DNA of 46,427 nucleotides from JAGOME01 sp039812375. GTDB taxonomy: Bacteria; Actinomycetota; Actinomycetes; Actinomycetales; Dermatophilaceae. Each line of letters starts with the position of its first letter. The stretch's first letter is position 1. The notes beneath the pieces were generated by a model. The model saw only the letters and a list, made by a program, of their open reading frames with translations. It did not search any database and was not told the DNA's origin. The DNA is taken from positions 1-46,427 of the forward strand of contig JBDIAO010000016.1 in the NCBI GenBank assembly GCA_039812375.1, in the 5' to 3' direction. The position numbers and the translations under genes were made by a program. This document shows positions 32,626-40,465 of the stretch, in pieces.

Positions 32626-33222
32626 TCAGTCCTCATCTTTCCTGTGGGCGGTGTCCGACGACACCGCGAGTGCGGTGAGCGCCGACCACCTCGGGTCGAT
32701 CACGTCATGGTGGTGCCCCGGGTCGTCCACGAGTCGCACCCCGCATTGGGAGCACAGACCCGGGCATGAGGGAGCACACACCGGTTGGAACGGAAGCGCA
32801 GGCACCACCGCGTCCCGGAGCGCCGGTTCGAGGTCGATCAGTCCGTCCTCGACCCGCAACTCCTCTTCTGCTTCCTCGTCCCCCACGCTGGCGTGGTGGG
32901 CCAGGCGGTCGGTGTAGCCGTACAGCTCCTGGAATGTCACGTCGATCTCGACGGCGACCGGGTCCAGACAGCGTACGCACATACCCGTCCCGATGGCCCG
33001 GACCGAACCACTGACGAGCACGCCTTCGACGACGGACTCCAGGCGAACGTCGACGCGAAGGGGCTCCCCCTGCGGAACGGCCAGCACGACAGTGCCGAAG
33101 TCGGCGGGCGCCTCAATGGTGCGCGTCAACTCGACCATCGAGCCGGGTCGCCGGCCAACCTCCTTGGTGTCGAGCACCAAGGAGGACCGGGGGTCGAGTG
33201 CAGTCATGGTCCTGGGGTTCAT
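32626..33222 (-). CDS. DUF177 / YceD family protein
   Basis: About 198 residues. The core TIEAPADFGTVVLAVPQGEPLRVDVRLESVVEGVLVSG (in blocks) followed by CVRCLDPVAVEIDVTFQELYGY, an acidic stretch DEEAEEELRVEDGLIDL, and a C-terminal CAPSCPGLCSQCG cysteine cluster are typical. In bacteria and plants YceD homologues are linked to 23S rRNA accumulation and ribosome assembly, consistent with rpmF next to it. ATG 33222 is chosen; ATG 33207 is possible. Confidence 0.92.
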   Translation of the reverse strand: MNPRTMTALDPRSSLVLDTKEVGRRPGSMVELTRTIEAPADFGTVVLAVPQGEPLRVDVRLESVVEGVLVSGSVRAIGTGMCVRCLDPVAVEIDVTFQELYGYTDRLAHHASVGDEEAEEELRVEDGLIDLEPALRDAVVPALPFQPVCAPSCPGLCSQCGVRLVDDPGHHHDVIDPRWSALTALAVSSDTAHRKDED

Positions 33223-33240
33223 CGTCGGTAGGCGGCGTAT

Positions 33241-33255
33241 CCCCCGGAGCGGGGG
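33241..33255 (-). promoter_or_regulatory. Hairpin in the leader of DUF177-rpmF
   Basis: Self-complementary CCCCCG/CGGGGG arms with a 3-base loop, about 20 nt before the DUF177 start. It might affect translation initiation. Confidence 0.35.
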
Positions 33256-33269
33256 CACACCGGCGCACA

Positions 33270-33299
33270 AGGCTACCCGGTGCCCAGCATCACTCCCAA
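33270..33299 (-). promoter_or_regulatory. Candidate promoter of DUF177-rpmF-rnc-mutM
   Basis: Minus strand -35-like TTGGGA (33299-33294), 18-bp spacer, -10-like TAGCCT (33275-33270). The -35 falls inside the first unit of the 20-bp tandem repeat. Confidence 0.45.
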
Positions 33300-33327
33300 A
33301 CTGGGGACATCACTCCCCAACTGGAGC
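33288..33327. repeat. Two tandem 20-bp units at the DUF177-rpmF promoter
   Basis: Units start at 33288 and 33308. Their first 17 bases differ at one position (CATCACTCCCAAACTGG versus CATCACTCCCCAACTGG). The 20-bp phase is about two helical turns, suggesting two operator sites for one protein. Confidence 0.75.
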
Positions 33328-33357
33328 CCGGCGCAGGCGCCGCGTGCCCGGCCGTCC

Positions 33358-33867
33358 TCAGGAGGTGCCCCGCAGGGCGGCGACGAGAGCATCGCGCACG
33401 ACGTCGGGAACCAGACCGGTCACGTCACCGCCATATCGGGCCACCTCCTTGACCAGGCTGCTCGAAATGTGCGCGAGGGCAGGGTCACCGGGCAAGAAGA
33501 TGGTCTCGACGCCGGTGAGGTGCCGGTTCATCAGTGCCATGGGCAACTCGTAGTCGACGTCGGTGCTGCCACGAACCCCCTTGACGATGACCTCGGCCCC
33601 GACGTCCTCACAGACATCGACGAGCAGGCGCCCGGCGAACGCCTCGACCCGCACCCTCCCGCTGATCAGACCGGCCTGCGCCAGGCTGGCCTCGATCAGA
33701 GAGATCCGGTGCTCGACGTCGAAGACGCCCTGCTTGGCCGGATTGTGCAGGACCGCAACGATGACCTCGTCATACAGTGCGGTAGCTCTTGCGATGACGT
33801 CGAGATGCCCGTGGGTGACCGGGTCGTAGGAGCCGGGGCACAGGGCACGTCGGATGAGCTGGGTCAC
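33358..33867 (-). CDS. coaD: Phosphopantetheine adenylyltransferase
   Basis: 169 residues from GTG 33867. The nucleotidyltransferase motif CPGSYDPVTHGHLDVIARA (T/HxGH) and the C-terminal ISSSLVKEVARYGGDV are diagnostic of CoaD, which makes dephospho-CoA from 4'-phosphopantetheine and ATP. The start overlaps the rsmD stop by GTGA (33864-33867); the longer in-frame reading overlaps rsmD more deeply and lacks family similarity. Confidence 0.97.
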   Translation of the reverse strand: MTQLIRRALCPGSYDPVTHGHLDVIARATALYDEVIVAVLHNPAKQGVFDVEHRISLIEASLAQAGLISGRVRVEAFAGRLLVDVCEDVGAEVIVKGVRGSTDVDYELPMALMNRHLTGVETIFLPGDPALAHISSSLVKEVARYGGDVTGLVPDVVRDALVAALRGTS

Positions 33868-34427
33868 GGGCGTGACCCTACTGCGAACCACAGGGTGCTC
33901 TCCCCATAGCGTTTCGCCCGCGCCGGGTTCAGGCCCTGGGGCCAGGTCGGTTCCCCTGAGCGGGTGGCCCGTTCGACGACGACATCGGCCTGCGGGGTCA
34001 GCCAGCCACCGGCAACAAGCTGCGCCAGGATGCCCGCCAGTGCCGGCTCGGGCAGGTCGTAAGGCGGATCGAGCACGACGAGGTCGTATGCCGGGTGCCC
34101 CTCGGCGGCCAGCACCTGCGCCACACTCGCGGTCAGCACGGAGACTGAAGGCAATGCCAGGTCGAGGGCGTTGGCGCGGATGAGGGCGGCGGCTCGACGG
34201 TCATTTTCGACGAAGGTCACCGCGGCAGCGCCACGGCTGGCCGCCTCGAGCCCGAGGGCACCCGAACCGGCGAAAAGGTCGAGGACCCGGGCGCCGCGCA
34301 CGGCATCTCGCGCCTCGAGTGCGTTGAAGAGCGCCGCCCGCACCTTCTCGCTCGTGGGCCGGGTCCGGCTGCCCGTCGGGGTGCGCAGGGCACGGCCCCC
34401 CGCAGTACCCGCGACGATTCGGGTCAT
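33864..34427 (-). CDS. rsmD: 16S rRNA (guanine966-N2)-methyltransferase
   Basis: 187 residues. N-terminal RIVAGTAGGRALRTPTGSRTRPTSEKVRAALFNAL (in blocks), SAM-binding DLFAGSGALGLEA and catalytic DPPYDLP are the RsmD signature. It methylates G966 of 16S rRNA. The ATG overlaps the recG stop by one base (TGATG), and its own stop overlaps the coaD start, so recG-rsmD-coaD is a tightly coupled operon. Confidence 0.96.
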   Translation of the reverse strand: MTRIVAGTAGGRALRTPTGSRTRPTSEKVRAALFNALEARDAVRGARVLDLFAGSGALGLEAASRGAAAVTFVENDRRAAALIRANALDLALPSVSVLTASVAQVLAAEGHPAYDLVVLDPPYDLPEPALAGILAQLVAGGWLTPQADVVVERATRSGEPTWPQGLNPARAKRYGESTLWFAVGSRP

Positions 34428-36679
34428 CAGCCACGCTCCAGCCAGGCAGTCTGCTCCTCGTCGACCCGGTCGGCCAGAGCGGCTGCGAGCCCCGGCTGCC
34501 GCTCCAGCCAGGGGTCGTCGGCGACGAGCTCAAGGGCGTCCTCGCGAGCGTCGGCGATGAGCTTCTCGTCCTGCAGTACGTGCAGGAAGCGCAGTTGGGA
34601 ACGGTGACCGTGCTGGGCCGCACCGAGGATGTCGCCCTCACGCCGTTGCCGCAGGTCGAGGCGAGCCAGCTCGAAGCCATCGCTCGTTCCGGCGACCGCC
34701 TCGAGTCGCTCGCCGACAAGGGCCGACTCGGTCCCGCTGACGAGCAGGCACAACCCGGGCAGCCCGCCCCGGCCCACCCGGCCGCGCAACTGGTGCAACT
34801 GGGAGATACCGAAACGGTCGGCGTCCAGGACCACCATGACGCTCGCTGTCGGCACATCGACCCCGACCTCGATGACCGTTGTCGAGACCAGGACGTCGAT
34901 CTCGCCGTCGGCGAAGGCGCGCATCGTGGCCTCCTTCTCCTCTGTGGGCAGTCGCCCGTGCAAGGGTTCGATCCGCAGACCGGCCAGAGCCGGGGTCGAT
35001 CGCAGAGTCTCGAGGGTGTCGACGACGCTGTGCATGGGCCGAGGGGGCGGCTGGTCCGGACTGGGCTGACCACCGCTCAGCTCGCCCCTGCCGGGCGCGA
35101 CACCACCGCCACTCTCGCTCCCGACCAGGTCGGATGCCTGGTCTGGGACCAGAATGTCGGCCCCGTCGAGATCGTCGGCGTCCTCGTCGTCGCCGCCGAT
35201 CCGGGGGCAGACGACATACACCTGCCGGCCGAGGGCCACCTCCTCGGCCACCCGTTCCCAGGTGCGCCCGAACCACGGTTTCCACTCCGGCACGACGTGG
35301 CTCGTGATCGGGGCCCGGCCAGCAGGCAGCTCGGTCAGGGTGGAGGTCTCCAGGTCGCCGAAGACCGTCATCGCCACGGTCCGCGGGATGGGGGTGGCGG
35401 TCATGACGAGCACGTGCGGAGCCTGACCCTTGCCGCGCAACACGTCACGCTGCTCGACCCCGAAGCGGTGCTGCTCATCGACGACGACGAGGGCCAGGTC
35501 GGCGAAAGTGACCTGCTCCTGGATGAGTGCATGGGTGCCGATGACGATCCCGGCGCGCCCGCTCGCCGCCTCGAGGAGTGGTTCCCGGCGTTGGGACGCG
35601 CTCTGGCTGCCCGTCAGCAACGCGACCCGAGTCGCCTGTTCGGCTCCCGAGAGCATTCCTTCCTGGGCCAGGTCGCCGAGCAGGGTCGTGATCGAGCGAT
35701 GGTGCTGCTGGGCGAGCACCTCCGTGGGGGCGAGCAGCGCGGCTTGCCCGCCGGCGTCGACCACCGCGAGCATGGCCCGAAGCGCGACGAGGGTCTTGCC
35801 CGAACCAACCTCGCCCTGCAGCAGCCGGTGCATCGGCACCGGCTGGGCCAGGTCGGCGGCGATCTGCGCACCGACGGAGGACTGGCCCGCGGTGAGCTCG
35901 AAGGACAGCCGGGCGTCGAAGGTGTCGAGTAGGCCGCCGGCACGCGGCATTCGAGGCAGTGTGCGGTCACTGGCCTGTCGGGCCCGGCGCTGGGCGAGGG
36001 CGAGCTGGAGGACGAGGGCCTCCTCGTAGGCCATCCGGTGTTTGCCGAGCTCGACCTGGGTGAGGCTGTCGGGGACGTGGATGGCGCGCAGTGCATCCAT
36101 GCGCCCGAGCAGTCCGCGCTTTTCCCGGATCGGTGCCGGCAAGGGGTCGGGCAGGTCGTCGATGGTGTCGATGACCTGGCGCACGCACTGACTCACCGTC
36201 CAGGTGTGCAACGTGCCGACCTGTCGGTAGACCGGGATGAGCTCCCGCGCGGCTGCGGTGTCGTACTCCTCGAGGAGGGTGTAGCCCGGATGCGTGAGCT
36301 GCCAGCGCCGCCGGCCCTGCCACACCCGGGAGCCGACCGTCCCGGCGAAGATTGCCCGGGTGCCGGGCACGAGCTGGCGCTGGTGGCCGCGGGCATCGAA
36401 GAAGGTCGCCTCGATCTCGTGTCGTCCGTCGCTGAGGACCGCGGTGAGCATCGTGCCGCGCCGGGTGCTCATCGCGCGGGTGCTCACCGAACGCACTTCG
36501 GCGACGGCGACGAGGTACTGGTTTTCCGCCAGGTTGCCCAGGTCAGCCTCCCGGGTGCGGTACCGGCGAGGCCAGAAGTCGAGCAGGTCAGCCACCGTCT
36601 CGATGCCGCGGGAGGTGCGGAAGCGACCGGCAAGCTGGGCGTTGAGGATGCTCTTCAGTGGTGTGGCAGGGGTGGGCAC
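34427..36679 (-). CDS. recG: ATP-dependent DNA helicase RecG with an acidic insert
   Basis: 750 residues from GTG 36679. The OB-type wedge domain spans about 40-150; helicase domain has Walker A GEVGSGKTLVAL (289-300), DEQH box (401-404), TATPIPRT (428-434) and the C-terminal motif TTVIEVGVDVP with QLRGRVGRG. RecG remodels stalled forks and Holliday junctions. Residues ~497-549, after VVCPRIG, are a low-complexity Asp-, Gly- and Pro-rich insert between helicase motifs. It follows the DAK2 gene by 2 bp. Confidence 0.97.
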   Translation of the reverse strand: MPTPATPLKSILNAQLAGRFRTSRGIETVADLLDFWPRRYRTREADLGNLAENQYLVAVAEVRSVSTRAMSTRRGTMLTAVLSDGRHEIEATFFDARGHQRQLVPGTRAIFAGTVGSRVWQGRRRWQLTHPGYTLLEEYDTAAARELIPVYRQVGTLHTWTVSQCVRQVIDTIDDLPDPLPAPIREKRGLLGRMDALRAIHVPDSLTQVELGKHRMAYEEALVLQLALAQRRARQASDRTLPRMPRAGGLLDTFDARLSFELTAGQSSVGAQIAADLAQPVPMHRLLQGEVGSGKTLVALRAMLAVVDAGGQAALLAPTEVLAQQHHRSITTLLGDLAQEGMLSGAEQATRVALLTGSQSASQRREPLLEAASGRAGIVIGTHALIQEQVTFADLALVVVDEQHRFGVEQRDVLRGKGQAPHVLVMTATPIPRTVAMTVFGDLETSTLTELPAGRAPITSHVVPEWKPWFGRTWERVAEEVALGRQVYVVCPRIGGDDEDADDLDGADILVPDQASDLVGSESGGGVAPGRGELSGGQPSPDQPPPRPMHSVVDTLETLRSTPALAGLRIEPLHGRLPTEEKEATMRAFADGEIDVLVSTTVIEVGVDVPTASVMVVLDADRFGISQLHQLRGRVGRGGLPGLCLLVSGTESALVGERLEAVAGTSDGFELARLDLRQRREGDILGAAQHGHRSQLRFLHVLQDEKLIADAREDALELVADDPWLERQPGLAAALADRVDEEQTAWLERG

Positions 36680-36681
36680 AC

Positions 36682-38448
36682 TTATTCGACCCCCACCAGG
36701 AGTGGGTAGTGCGGCTGGCCACCGTCGATCACCTCGACCTGGGCGCCGGGCCAGCCGCGGTGGACATGATGGCGCACCGCATCGACGAGGCCGGGCGGGA
36801 CCTGGTCGCCGACGACGAGGGAGACCAACTCGCCACCGGCATTGAGGAGCCGGTCGAGCACCTGCGTGGCCACCACGACGAGGTCGTCACCAACGATGAC
36901 GATGTCGCCGCCGACGATCCCCAGTGCGTCCCCGGGGTGACAATGCCCACCTGAGGTCAGTGCTTCCTTCGAGGCGATCGTCACAGCGCCGTGCGCTGTT
37001 CCGGTGACTGCCGCGGTCATCGAGACGACGTTGTGGTGCACTGACAGCGTCGGGTCGAACACCGCCATCGCCGCAAGCCCCTGAACCGCGGTGCGAGCAG
37101 GGATGACATGGACCTGCTGACCGTCGTTCGTCGCGGCCGCCGCAGCCGCCTCCGCGGCCATGACGGTGTCCTTGTCGTTGGGCAGGAGGAGCACGACCGG
37201 GGCTGAGGTGCCCCGGACGGCGTCGAGGAGCTGGCCGGCCGAAGCCCGTCGACCCGGGCCGGAGATCACCGTCTGTGCGCCGGCAGCAGCCATGAGAACA
37301 GCGATGCCGGGACCAGCCGCGCAGGCCACGACCCCAACCCGGTCGGGTGTGCGGTCCCTCCGGTCCCGTATCGCAGCCACCTGCTCAGCGAAGTGAGTCA
37401 CCGCGATCCGGTGTGGCCGACCAGCGATGATGCCCGCCTCTATGGCGGCGCCGACGTCATCGACGTGGACGTGGACGTTCCAGACGTCCGGGCCGCCCAC
37501 GACCAGGAGGGAGTCCCCCAGAGGAGCCAAGGTGGCTCGCAGGGTTTGCACGGCGCTCTCGTCGGTGCCTTCGAGGAGATACATGACCTCGAAGGCAGGA
37601 CCAGTGACTTCGCGGGGTGCCCGGTCCAGCGCATCATCGAACTCACTGCGCTGTCGCTGGACAGGGGCCTCCTGGCCCACCTGCGAGGATCCGGCCGGAC
37701 GCTCGGCACGGGACCATCCCACCCGGCGGCCGTCCTGGTCACCGGAGACGACCCTCTCGGCACGCACATCCCACTCCCCCAGGACGACCCGGTGCAGGGC
37801 TTCGAGCATGAGGACACAGCCCGCACCGCCCGCGTCGACTACTCCGGCGGCAGCGAGGGCGGGCAGCTGCTCAGGGGTGCGCAACAGCGCCTCGCCAGCG
37901 GACCTCGCGGCCGCATGGACCACACCGGCCAGGTCAGCGCCGCCGTCGGCGGCCTCACGAGCTCCGCGCGAGGCAGCATCGGCGACGGTGAGGATGGTCC
38001 CCTCGACGGGCTCGGCGACTCCGAGCCGGGCCAAGGCGGCGCCCCGCTCGCACATTGCGGCGACATCGTCGGCGGCGAGCACGTCGAGGTCCCTCTCGAC
38101 GACGACATCACGGATCCCCCGGATGATCTGCGACAGGATCACCCCTGAGTTGCCCCGCGCACTGAGCAGGACAGCCCGGCCAACCGCCTCTGCCTCCTGC
38201 CGCAGGGTCCGAGACGTCTCGCCCGTTGATGTTCCGCCTGTGGATGTCGCGCCCGTGCCGGCATCGTGCTCCTGTGCAACGGCGTCGAGGGCGGCGTCCA
38301 GAGTGAGGTAGAGGTTGGTGCCGGTGTCTCCGTCGGGAACCGGGTACACGTTGAGATCGTCGATCTCCCTGCGCCGAGCCGCGAAGGCCGCCCGGGTAAG
38401 CAAGGCCCAGGCACGCACGTCAGCAGCGGTCAGGACGTCGAGCACCAC
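36682..38448 (-). CDS. DAK2 domain protein (FakA-like fatty-acid kinase / DhaL-DegV fusion)
   Basis: 588 residues from GTG 38448 (GTG 38445 also possible). The N-terminal DhaL domain contains DDLNVYPVPDGDTGTNLYLTL, the Asp-rich ATP/metal site, and SARGNSGVILSQIIRG. A disordered, charged linker follows around residues 240-290, then a DegV-like C-terminal region (AFEVMYLLEGTDESAVQTLR; NVHVHVDDVGAAIEAG). FakA with FakB phosphorylates fatty acids in Gram-positives; in Actinobacteria the gene sits next to recG and its substrate is not proven. Confidence 0.92.
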   Translation of the reverse strand: MVLDVLTAADVRAWALLTRAAFAARRREIDDLNVYPVPDGDTGTNLYLTLDAALDAVAQEHDAGTGATSTGGTSTGETSRTLRQEAEAVGRAVLLSARGNSGVILSQIIRGIRDVVVERDLDVLAADDVAAMCERGAALARLGVAEPVEGTILTVADAASRGAREAADGGADLAGVVHAAARSAGEALLRTPEQLPALAAAGVVDAGGAGCVLMLEALHRVVLGEWDVRAERVVSGDQDGRRVGWSRAERPAGSSQVGQEAPVQRQRSEFDDALDRAPREVTGPAFEVMYLLEGTDESAVQTLRATLAPLGDSLLVVGGPDVWNVHVHVDDVGAAIEAGIIAGRPHRIAVTHFAEQVAAIRDRRDRTPDRVGVVACAAGPGIAVLMAAAGAQTVISGPGRRASAGQLLDAVRGTSAPVVLLLPNDKDTVMAAEAAAAAATNDGQQVHVIPARTAVQGLAAMAVFDPTLSVHHNVVSMTAAVTGTAHGAVTIASKEALTSGGHCHPGDALGIVGGDIVIVGDDLVVVATQVLDRLLNAGGELVSLVVGDQVPPGLVDAVRHHVHRGWPGAQVEVIDGGQPHYPLLVGVE

Positions 38449-38728
38449 CTGAGGGTATCGGCCCGCGCCGGCATCGGCACGGAACACCTCGCTCTTCCGC
38501 TGTCCTTCGCCTCTCGCTGTCCCGCTGTTCCCCTCAAGCCCTCCGGTCCGTTGCGGGGGTAACGGGAGCGGCACGAGGGGTGCCCGTTGCCGTGGGCAGC
38601 ACGTGTGCTTGGGCAGTTTGGAGAGCAGGGTCTCCTCGGCTACGCTTGAGCGGTTGCGCACCGGCGTCGCTGGCCGTCAGGTGGCCGTGCGTGCGCTGAC
38701 CGACCACCTCACGTCAAGGAGTTCACCC
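38449..38728. other. Divergent region between DAK2 and rpmB
   Basis: 280 bp. The right part carries the rpmB promoter and a leader of ~75 nt. The left part, upstream of the DAK2 GTG, shows no clear promoter, repeat or small gene. Confidence 0.4.
38618..38646 (+). promoter_or_regulatory. rpmB promoter
   Basis: -35 TTGGAG (38618-38623), 17-bp spacer, -10 TACGCT (38641-38646). Good spacing and the expected position upstream of L28. Confidence 0.6.
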
Positions 38729-38923
38729 GTGGCTGCCACCTGCGATGTCTGCGGCAAGGGCCCTGGCTTCGGCCACAGTATCTCGCACTCGCACCGCCGC
38801 ACCAAGCGTCGCTGGAACCCCAACATCCAGCGCGTCAAGGTCCTCGTCGGTGACGCGGGAGTGACCCCAACCCACCTCAACGTCTGCACCTCCTGCCTCA
38901 AGGCGGGCAAGGTCAAGCGCTGA
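38729..38923 (+). CDS. rpmB: 50S ribosomal protein L28, zinc-ribbon form
   Basis: 64 residues from GTG 38729, preceded by AAGGAG at ideal spacing. CDVCGKGPGFGHSISHSHRRTKRRW is followed later by CTSCLKAGKVKR, so both CxxC pairs of the C+ zinc-binding type are present. It is read on the plus strand between thiL and the DAK2 gene, the standard actinobacterial position. Confidence 0.97.
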   Translation: MAATCDVCGKGPGFGHSISHSHRRTKRRWNPNIQRVKVLVGDAGVTPTHLNVCTSCLKAGKVKR

Positions 38924-38974
38924 CCGCATCCGTCACGCGCTGACCCGCATCGCTGTTGCGATCGGTCGGCGTTC

Positions 38975-39007
38975 AGAGCGGCCGGCCCTGTGTGGGCCGG
39001 CCGCTCT
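38975..39007. terminator. Strong hairpin after rpmB (also faces thiL)
   Basis: Perfect 14-bp stem: AGAGCGGCCGGCCC (38975-38988), loop TGTGT, GGGCCGGCCGCTCT (38994-39007). It lies about 50 bp past the rpmB stop in a convergent gap. There is no U-tract. The distal arm runs into the tandem 19-bp repeat. Confidence 0.7.
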
Positions 39008-39091
39008 GGCGCTCTCCGGCCGCTCTCGCGCTCTCCGGCCGTTCTCGCGCTCTCCGGCCGTTCTCGCGCTCTCCGGCCGTTCTCGCACTCC
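38999..39091. repeat. Five tandem 19-bp units between rpmB and thiL
   Basis: Units begin at 38999, 39018, 39037, 39056 and 39075; consensus GGCCGTTCTCGCGCTCTCC. Units three and four are identical, one and two differ at one or two bases, five is partial and decayed. The array ends 13 bp before the thiL stop. Copy number is likely to vary between strains. Confidence 0.9.
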
Positions 39092-39103
39092 GGGATGGCC
39101 CTC

Positions 39104-40120
39104 TCAGCCGGCGAAGTGGTCCCAGCCGGTCACCTCCGGGACGGCACCGTCGAGGGTCACCCGTGGCCCGGCGGCTCCCGCGGGCACGACTCGTCCGATG
39201 ACCCGCCAGGGGGTCCGATCGTCCTGTGGCACCCGCGCTGGCGGGAAGGTCGCGAGCAGGCAGTGCTCCTCTCCGCCGGAGAGGACTTGCCGCAGACCCT
39301 CCACACTCCCCAGCGCGATCCCGAGGGGGCCGGACCGGACCTCTGCGCGCAGCGCCGCGCCGTCGAGGGTGATCTCCACCCCGGAGGCCACGGCCACCCG
39401 GCCGGCGTCCCGGACCAGCCCGTCCGAGACGTCGATGAGCGAGGTTGCACCTGAATCGGCCGCCAGCGGCCCGGACTCGTAGGGCGGACGCGCGGCTGTT
39501 CGATGGGTCCACTGCAGCACCGAGCGAGCCCGGTCCAGTGCCGAGGAGTCGGCCGTGAGCGCAGGTGGAAGGACGCCCTCGGCATACAGCCATAGCCCGC
39601 CCCCCGACCAGCCGAGGGTTCCGCACACGGCGACGACGTCTCCGACTCGAGCACCGGAGCGCAACACCGGCTCCCGCCCCTGCAGGTCCCCGAATGCCGT
39701 CACCGTGACCAGGAGTGCACCGTGGGGAGCCGAGGACAGGTCGCCGCCGACAACACTCACCGAGGCTTCTGCCGCGGCGTCGCCGATCCCGAGGGCGAGG
39801 TCCTCTAGCCACGCCATCTGCGTCATCGGATCGGCAGCCACCGCCACGACCAGGCCGGTGCATCGGGCTCCCATCGCTGCGACGTCGGCGATGTTCTGCG
39901 CGACCACCTTGTGCCCGACGTCGGAGCCACTGGACCAGTCGTCTCGCCAGTCGCGGCCACGAACCATGGAGTCGGTCGTCACCACGGTCCTGGACCCGGT
40001 CATCACCACGGCGGCGTCATCGCCGGGAGCGACGAGCACCTCTGGTCCCGCGTGCAGGAATGGCAGGATCCGGGCGAGGATCGCTTCCTCGCTCAGGTCT
40101 GCCAGTCGCTGGCGCTGCAC
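39104..40120 (-). CDS. thiL: Thiamine-monophosphate kinase
   Basis: 338 residues from GTG 40120, with GGAGAA four to five bases upstream. VLVAPGDDAAVV (phosphate/metal loop), TTDSMVRGRDWR, NIADVAAMGARCTGLVVAVA, SVVGGDLSSA and DVSDGLVRDAGRVA are the ThiL blocks. It phosphorylates thiamine phosphate to thiamine diphosphate. It converges on rpmB across the repeat/hairpin gap and is divergent from the AsnC-type gene. Confidence 0.96.
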   Translation of the reverse strand: MQRQRLADLSEEAILARILPFLHAGPEVLVAPGDDAAVVMTGSRTVVTTDSMVRGRDWRDDWSSGSDVGHKVVAQNIADVAAMGARCTGLVVAVAADPMTQMAWLEDLALGIGDAAAEASVSVVGGDLSSAPHGALLVTVTAFGDLQGREPVLRSGARVGDVVAVCGTLGWSGGGLWLYAEGVLPPALTADSSALDRARSVLQWTHRTAARPPYESGPLAADSGATSLIDVSDGLVRDAGRVAVASGVEITLDGAALRAEVRSGPLGIALGSVEGLRQVLSGGEEHCLLATFPPARVPQDDRTPWRVIGRVVPAGAAGPRVTLDGAVPEVTGWDHFAG

Positions 40121-40146
40121 TGTGTTCTCCCTCGGTTGGCTCTCCC

Positions 40147-40175
40147 TTGGTCCGGGTCCGTCCGCACGGTAGCGT
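40147..40175 (+). promoter_or_regulatory. Promoter of the AsnC-type RAM protein and DUF3515
   Basis: -35 TTGGTC (40147-40152), 17-bp spacer, -10 TAGCGT (40170-40175). Transcription would begin near 40182, about 40 nt before the GTG at 40221. Confidence 0.55.
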
Positions 40176-40220
40176 CTGGAGACGACAGGCGACACTCCCG
40201 ACACAGCGAGGTGCAGCACC

Positions 40221-40454
40221 GTGGTCCAGGCATACATCCTCATCCAGACCGAGGTGGGACGGGCGGCTACGGTCGCCCAGGAGGTCGGTGCGCTCAGCGG
40301 CGTCGCCTACGCCGAAGACGTCACCGGGCCCTATGACGTGATCGCCCGGGTCGAAGCGAACGATGTCGACGAGCTCGGCCGGCTCGTCATCGCCAAGGTC
40401 CAGGACGTCGAGGGGATCACCCGCACGCTCACCTGCACCGTGGTCCACGTCTAA
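40221..40454 (+). CDS. Lrp/AsnC ligand-binding (RAM) domain protein
   Basis: 77 residues from GTG 40221. The whole protein is one RAM domain: VQAYILIQTEVGRAATVAQEV, GVAYAEDVTGPYDVIARVEA, then DVEGITRTLTCTVVHV. There is no DNA-binding helix-turn-helix. Stand-alone RAM proteins form ring assemblies that bind amino acids and may modulate full-length Lrp/AsnC proteins. It sits between thiL and DUF3515, as in many Actinobacteria. Confidence 0.92.
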   Translation: MVQAYILIQTEVGRAATVAQEVGALSGVAYAEDVTGPYDVIARVEANDVDELGRLVIAKVQDVEGITRTLTCTVVHV

Positions 40455-40465
40455 GGCTACCGACC

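Noticed and set aside
38973..39863. Long alternative frame running through the 19-bp repeats and thiL
   Set aside because: It is out of frame with the clear ThiL motifs and is Arg/Gly/Ala-rich noise from repeats and GC bias.
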